From: Vibrio ishigakensis
Lineage (GTDB): Bacteria > Pseudomonadota > Gammaproteobacteria > Enterobacterales > Vibrionaceae
NCBI RefSeq assembly: GCF_024347675.1
Contig: NZ_AP024881.1
Location: 1,364,001 to 1,428,000, forward strand
Reading direction: 5' to 3'
DNA: 64,000 bases
Below the pieces are notes generated by a model, which was not told the origin of the DNA, ran no database searches, and worked only from the letters and a program-made list of their open reading frames with translations. Numbering within the stretch: the first letter of the stretch is position 1; every line of letters starts with the position of its first letter. This document shows, in pieces, positions 60,096 through 64,000 of this stretch. A program made the translations under genes and the position numbers.

Positions 60096-62450
60096 TTATT
60101 TTACCAATAGGTGCTGACGGTGAAGAACGTTTGTGATGTGACGGAACCAGTGATCCGAAATCTTAGCCTTGTCTTCATTCCACTCAATATAGCCGCGACT
60201 CTGGAAGTAACGCAGCGTGCCCAAGACCTCAGCATGAGAGAGCTGAGTACACTCTGATAGCTCTTCTTGGCTTGCCACTTCTAACTGCACGATAGAGCGA
60301 AGTACAGCTAGCATAGGCTTAGGCATAGACTCAAGCTCTTGAGACTCAGGCGCTCTGAAGAGCCTTACAACCACAGATTCGTCGTTCTTATTTCGACGTA
60401 GCGACAAACGGAAGAAGCGCAACGATACGGTAGGGTTACCGTCGGCATAGTGCCAAAGGATTCGATAGAAGCCCTTGCGAGCGCGTTCTTCTTCACTGAT
60501 GTTTTCATGGTCCCACTGTTTAGGTACCACCAGTCCTTCAAAGGAGACGCGATTTTCTTCGCCTTGATTGATGCGAGACTCCAGCAGTTCAGCCACCTGT
60601 TGTTCATTCCAACGAGGCAGGAAGGTGACCCAGTCGAACAGCAGACGTTCCCCACGGGCTCGGTCTACAAATCGCCAACTCGCTTTCTCTACTGCCAATA
60701 CAGCGCGGTGATTCTTCTTAGAACGACGTAGCAGGTTAGTGAACTTGATAAGACCGGTAAGACCACCCACCATAGGCTTAACAAGACGCTGACCATTATC
60801 AAGCGCGATCAGGTAGCTCTCTTCACTTTTGCGAAGATGGGTCAAGATCTGGATCTCGCCTGCATCACGCTCAAGACCAAGCTGCTCGGCAAACTCTTGG
60901 ATAAGCTCGCTGTAACCTGCGTACGGGCAGTTAAGATAGATAGGTGTTGCGTTCTTAACCTTGTGCAGAAGCTGCTTAAGGAAGGTAGTTGTACCTATCC
61001 CACGTTCACCGGAAACCACACATACAGCGGGATTGTTGGAGAGCACATACTTTGAGATGTTCTTGAACTCATCGCGAGCATAATCAATCAAGGTGCTGTC
61101 TTCATGTCCTGGAGTAACGTACTGGAACGCCTCATCACCGCGAATGCGTACGAGATTCTGCGCCTGCGCTTCACTCTCATTCTGCTTCGCCACCTCAATC
61201 TTAAACAAGTAAGCAAGGCCTTGGCTAAAGAAGGTATAGGTTGAAAGCTTGCTTACCACCATACCTTGGCAGGTTACCACCATGATGTAGATGATGCCGA
61301 TAACAGACGCTGGGATATTAAGTAGGAAAGTCTCTTTATTTCGCTCCGCCCAGGTTACCCATACAGGCTTCTCTTGCATCTTCTCCAGTCGGCGGAAGAT
61401 GATAGGGCGCCATTTTTTGAGTACGCGAATAGAGATAAGGACAAACCAAACGAATACAAGGGTCGAGATCCAGTGATAGATGGTGCCTTTACCGACGGTG
61501 CGGTGGGAAATCTGCAGGATCACGCCCACTACGATAAAGCTCCACACATACCAACGTATGGTAGAAAGGCGCAGCGCTACTATCTCTTTCGATGAGCTTC
61601 GGCTGTTTCGATAGGCGAATTCGAGAATAAAGCTGATAGCGATTGAGCCACCTAATACCCACCAAGTGAAGATCTCGAGTACGATAAGCTGACTAAGGCT
61701 GGGTATGGTGGCTAATACCCGTAGCGATAGGGTGATGGCAATAAGCACCGCAATGGCGCGATTAGCCTTGCTGATATACCAAAGCAGACGAATCCATAGT
61801 GGCGGCTTTTGATTTAGCTCTAACTGAGTCTTTCTAAATACCTCAATCAGACGTTTGCTATTGGCTAGCCACCATGTCAGGGCAAAGTAGATAAACAATA
61901 CCTTCAAGCCCGCCCAGATGACTGGAATAGGTGAAATAAAGATATCTTTGATAAGGCCCTTAAAACTGCGGATCTGCCAATGAACGAGAAACTCGCCGTT
62001 TAGCCTAGTGATATACCACTCTAGCTTGAACTGAGTTACGCCGGATGGACCAAAACCTGTCACCATATCGCGAGTGGAAGTGCGAGCTAGGTTGATCAGC
62101 TTCTCTTTACTGCCACCTAAGTGAGCTAGCGTTAGCCATGTCTTCTCAGCGATACGCCAGTTTTCTTCGGTAGAATCTTTTCGATACGCGCGCAACTCTG
62201 TAGCAAAACGCTCAGAGTCTTCGGCTTGCTCACGAATGACTGCATTGAGCAACTGATCTACCTTGGTTCTGTCATCGGCAGACATAAACAGTGGCTCAGG
62301 TATCTTTTCTATTTCCGACGCAATAGTAAGCGCAACTTCATCGACTTCTGGCTCGTCGTTGATGTCGTAGGTAAATTCTGCACGAACAGAAAATGAAACT
62401 AGAAATATGAAAAGAGAAATTAGCAGGTTTGATTGCAACTTTGCTCTCAT
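60096..62450 (-). CDS. Polytopic STAND/AAA-like NTPase fused to HTH, Walker A lysine replaced
   Basis: 784 aa from ATG 62450; upstream in-frame Met codons (62474, 62480) are alternatives with no better ribosome site. Signal peptide MRAKLQSNLLISLFIFLVSFSVRA, an extracytoplasmic helical part (about 25-170), then six TM helices (about 171-196, 231-249, 254-277, 299-315, 325-342, 375-397). A cytoplasmic P-loop region follows: VVSGERGIGTTTFLKQLL (residues 479 on) has Thr where Walker A has Lys. The Walker B-like string is YLIALDNGQRL. A C-terminal wHTH-like end (QEELSECTQLSHAEVLGTLR) is typical of STAND/AAA proteins. Function is unknown; context is MscS. Confidence 0.82.
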   Translation of the reverse strand: MRAKLQSNLLISLFIFLVSFSVRAEFTYDINDEPEVDEVALTIASEIEKIPEPLFMSADDRTKVDQLLNAVIREQAEDSERFATELRAYRKDSTEENWRIAEKTWLTLAHLGGSKEKLINLARTSTRDMVTGFGPSGVTQFKLEWYITRLNGEFLVHWQIRSFKGLIKDIFISPIPVIWAGLKVLFIYFALTWWLANSKRLIEVFRKTQLELNQKPPLWIRLLWYISKANRAIAVLIAITLSLRVLATIPSLSQLIVLEIFTWWVLGGSIAISFILEFAYRNSRSSSKEIVALRLSTIRWYVWSFIVVGVILQISHRTVGKGTIYHWISTLVFVWFVLISIRVLKKWRPIIFRRLEKMQEKPVWVTWAERNKETFLLNIPASVIGIIYIMVVTCQGMVVSKLSTYTFFSQGLAYLFKIEVAKQNESEAQAQNLVRIRGDEAFQYVTPGHEDSTLIDYARDEFKNISKYVLSNNPAVCVVSGERGIGTTTFLKQLLHKVKNATPIYLNCPYAGYSELIQEFAEQLGLERDAGEIQILTHLRKSEESYLIALDNGQRLVKPMVGGLTGLIKFTNLLRRSKKNHRAVLAVEKASWRFVDRARGERLLFDWVTFLPRWNEQQVAELLESRINQGEENRVSFEGLVVPKQWDHENISEEERARKGFYRILWHYADGNPTVSLRFFRLSLRRNKNDESVVVRLFRAPESQELESMPKPMLAVLRSIVQLEVASQEELSECTQLSHAEVLGTLRYFQSRGYIEWNEDKAKISDHWFRHITNVLHRQHLLVK

Positions 62451-62653
62451 GATTTTTTTAGGCCTGAATTTCATAAACATTGATTCAGATGCAAGTGTAG
62501 TGCAGAGAGTCACAATTCTGAAATTTTTTCAGCAAAAACAGAAAATTAGATGCAACTGATTTCGTTTGAATATGCGACTTGGCTCTCTTTATTAACCCAA
62601 AGAATGGGTGTTACTCTGGTGCTACAAATCTGAAACCTTGCTAGGAGGCGCGG

Positions 62654-63367
62654 GTGAATTTCCCTTATCGAAATATCGTAGTGTTAACAGGCGCAGGTAT
62701 CTCTGCCGAGTCGGGAATTAAAACCTTTAGGGCTCAGGATGGGCTTTGGGAAAATCATCGCATCGAGGATGTGGCGACACCAGAAGGTTTTGCACGCGAT
62801 CCAGACCTGGTTCAGTCTTTCTACAACAAGCGCCGCGAAAAACTGCAAACCCCTCAAGTTGAACCTAATCCAGCACACCTTGCTTTGGGTAGGCTCGAAA
62901 GAGAACTGGATGGTAAGGTGACTGTGGTTACGCAAAATATCGATAACCTGCACGAGCGTGGCGGGACACAGAATATTGTGCATATGCATGGTGAGCTATT
63001 AAAAGCTCGCTGTAGCGGTTCAGGGCAGGTGTTCGACCAAACTCAAGATATCAAAACTGGTGACCTGTGCCACTGCTGTCAAATCCCGCAACAGCTTCGT
63101 CCTCATATTGTTTGGTTCGGCGAGATGCCACTGCAATTGGATTACATCTACTCAGCAATACAAGAAGCAGACCTGTTTGTCTCTATCGGTACATCTGGTG
63201 TGGTGTATCCAGCAGCTGGGTTTGTGCATGAGGCGAGGTTATATGGCGCCCATACTATAGAAATTAATCTAGAGCCGAGCGCAGTAGAGACAGAATTTGC
63301 TGAAAAACGCTATGGACGCGCAGGCGCTGAAGTACCAAAGCTTGTGGACGAGTTACTCTGCCTGTAA
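62654..63367 (+). CDS. cobB: CobB sirtuin NAD-dependent deacylase
   Basis: 237 aa, GTG start with AGGAGG 5 nt upstream. Sirtuin core: [29 protein letters not shown] and catalytic His in [12 protein letters not shown]. Zinc cysteines as in E. coli CobB (ARCSGSG and LCHCCQIP). FYNKRREKL carries the Tyr and Arg that accept succinyl/malonyl groups, so deacetylase and desuccinylase activity is expected. It removes acyl marks from acetyl-CoA synthetase and many other proteins. It overlaps the convergent potD-like gene by 15 nt at the 3' end. Confidence 0.95.
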   Translation: MNFPYRNIVVLTGAGISAESGIKTFRAQDGLWENHRIEDVATPEGFARDPDLVQSFYNKRREKLQTPQVEPNPAHLALGRLERELDGKVTVVTQNIDNLHERGGTQNIVHMHGELLKARCSGSGQVFDQTQDIKTGDLCHCCQIPQQLRPHIVWFGEMPLQLDYIYSAIQEADLFVSIGTSGVVYPAAGFVHEARLYGAHTIEINLEPSAVETEFAEKRYGRAGAEVPKLVDELLCL

Positions 63368-64000
63368 ACGAAGCTGGTTCTTAACTAAACGGAAGCTGCT
63401 TTCGTAGCTAAAGCGGTTGTTTGGCGTGGTTAGTTTGAACTGGCCTTGCTCAATCACTCGGTTTGGAATAACCACCAAAGTGTCATTGTCGATATCTAGC
63501 TCTTCAAGGTTAGGGGTTAAGCCTGTGTGTTTAGCCAATGCAAGCTGAGTTTCTTTACGAGTCAGATAATTCATCAACTCGTAGGCAAGCTCGTGATTCT
63601 CTGAGTGCTCTAGGATAGATAGGGCATACACATCTAAAATCGCACCTTCAGACGGCCATACCATATCGATATTTCCGCCTTCGATGTTCGCCTCATAAGC
63701 CTGTGCATTGGTTAACAGGCCAATAGACACACGACCTGATAGGAAGTGCATTTCAGGATCGTTATCTGCAAGGAAGGCAGTATTTGAAGCCAGCGACTCC
63801 AACCATTGGCGTGCTTCGTTCAATTCTTTCTGAGAAGCGTTGTTGATGGAATAACCAAGCTCCATCAAAGCAACGCTAAGCATAGACTGTGAGTCGTTTG
63901 GAAACATCAATTGCCCTGACCACTGTGCATCCAGTAGATCCGACCAACTCGTTACCATGGATGCTGGAAGCATATCCGCATTGGTAGCAACACCCATGCC
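63353..64000 (-). CDS. PotD-like polyamine-binding protein, N-terminus outside window
   Basis: At least 215 codons; the frame stays open to the right edge (Gly-Met-Gly-Val at the boundary), so the start lies beyond the window. Seen: [40 protein letters not shown] and [20 protein letters not shown], typical of spermidine/putrescine-binding PotD. Would bind polyamine in the periplasm for an ABC importer. Its position after cobB agrees with the nagK-cobB-pot order of enterics. The stop codon lies inside the cobB 3' end. Confidence 0.88.
   Translation of the reverse strand, partial: GMGVATNADMLPASMVTSWSDLLDAQWSGQLMFPNDSQSMLSVALMELGYSINNASQKELNEARQWLESLASNTAFLADNDPEMHFLSGRVSIGLLTNAQAYEANIEGGNIDMVWPSEGAILDVYALSILEHSENHELAYELMNYLTRKETQLALAKHTGLTPNLEELDIDNDTLVVIPNRVIEQGQFKLTTPNNRFSYESSFRLVKNQLRLQAE

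Noticed and set aside
1..64000. CRISPR arrays, insertion sequences, rRNA operons
   Set aside because: No regularly spaced repeats, transposase motifs or rRNA sequence were seen on reading both strands; this was not checked by computation.

Overview
The window looks like Vibrionaceae chromosome, most likely Vibrio. The evidence is the gene content and order: norM divergent from riboflavin synthase, nagK and cobB next to a potD-type gene, and small Vibrio-type families (DUF4144-like, DUF2960-like, CPXCG). Base composition is moderate, coding density is high, and there are many hairpin terminators between convergent genes. I saw no insertion sequence, integrase, phage gene, CRISPR array or rRNA. 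One tRNA gene is present (tRNA-Val, GAC). Both ends cut genes: selO on the left and a potD-like binding protein on the right.

Layout. 1-5.3 kb: end of selO, an intact kinase-fold protein, a periplasmic rhodanese and a tandem pair of DUF1254/DUF1214 proteins. 5.5-11.7 kb: a MoxR / DUF58 / DUF4381 / two VWA / TPR / BatD operon (Bat-type envelope complex). 11.7-16.7 kb: an SgrR-like regulator translationally linked to an EamA exporter, a lipoprotein, and two paralogous small outer-membrane barrels flanking a possible small basic protein gene. 16.8-23 kb: sbcD-sbcC, then a pterin dehydratase, a DUF4144-like protein and a GNAT acetyltransferase. 23.2-32.5 kb: an oligosaccharide uptake and hydrolysis locus. 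It has a LacI-type repressor, an ABC importer (binding protein, two permeases, ATPase), a cytoplasmic GH3 glycosidase and a GH63-like glycosidase. Its control region holds a perfect palindromic operator, a second operator copy and two CRP-like sites.

32.5-40.3 kb: an alpha/beta hydrolase, a conserved small protein, a LysR / DUF1611 / dipeptide-epimerase-like set matching the DgcN-DgcA D-glutamate pathway, a divergent MFS transporter, and an RlhA-like U32 protein. 40.5-44.2 kb: two overlapping membrane-associated GTPases and a YegS-like lipid kinase. 44.4-45.1 kb: two tiny lipoprotein genes (one only 55 codons) and tRNA-Val. 45.3-51 kb: an SDR/AraC divergent pair, then an exported amidohydrolase, a DUF3299 protein and an OprB-type porin that look like one envelope function. 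51-58.9 kb: housekeeping genes (HAD phosphatase, norM, ribE, CPXCG protein, fructosamine kinase, NlpC/P60 lipoprotein, fatty-acid hydroxylase, DTW protein, nagK, small winged-helix protein). 58.9-64 kb: a three-gene operon of a large polytopic NTPase-like protein, an MscS channel and a DUF2960-like protein, then cobB and the truncated potD-like gene.

The best candidate for an undescribed system is the NTPase-like/MscS operon (59.2-62.45 kb). Its P-loop has lost the Walker A lysine, and the channel gene starts 1 nt after the NTPase stop. Next come the GTPase pair and the selO-linked kinase. Functions come from motif recognition and remembered family features; no database search was run.
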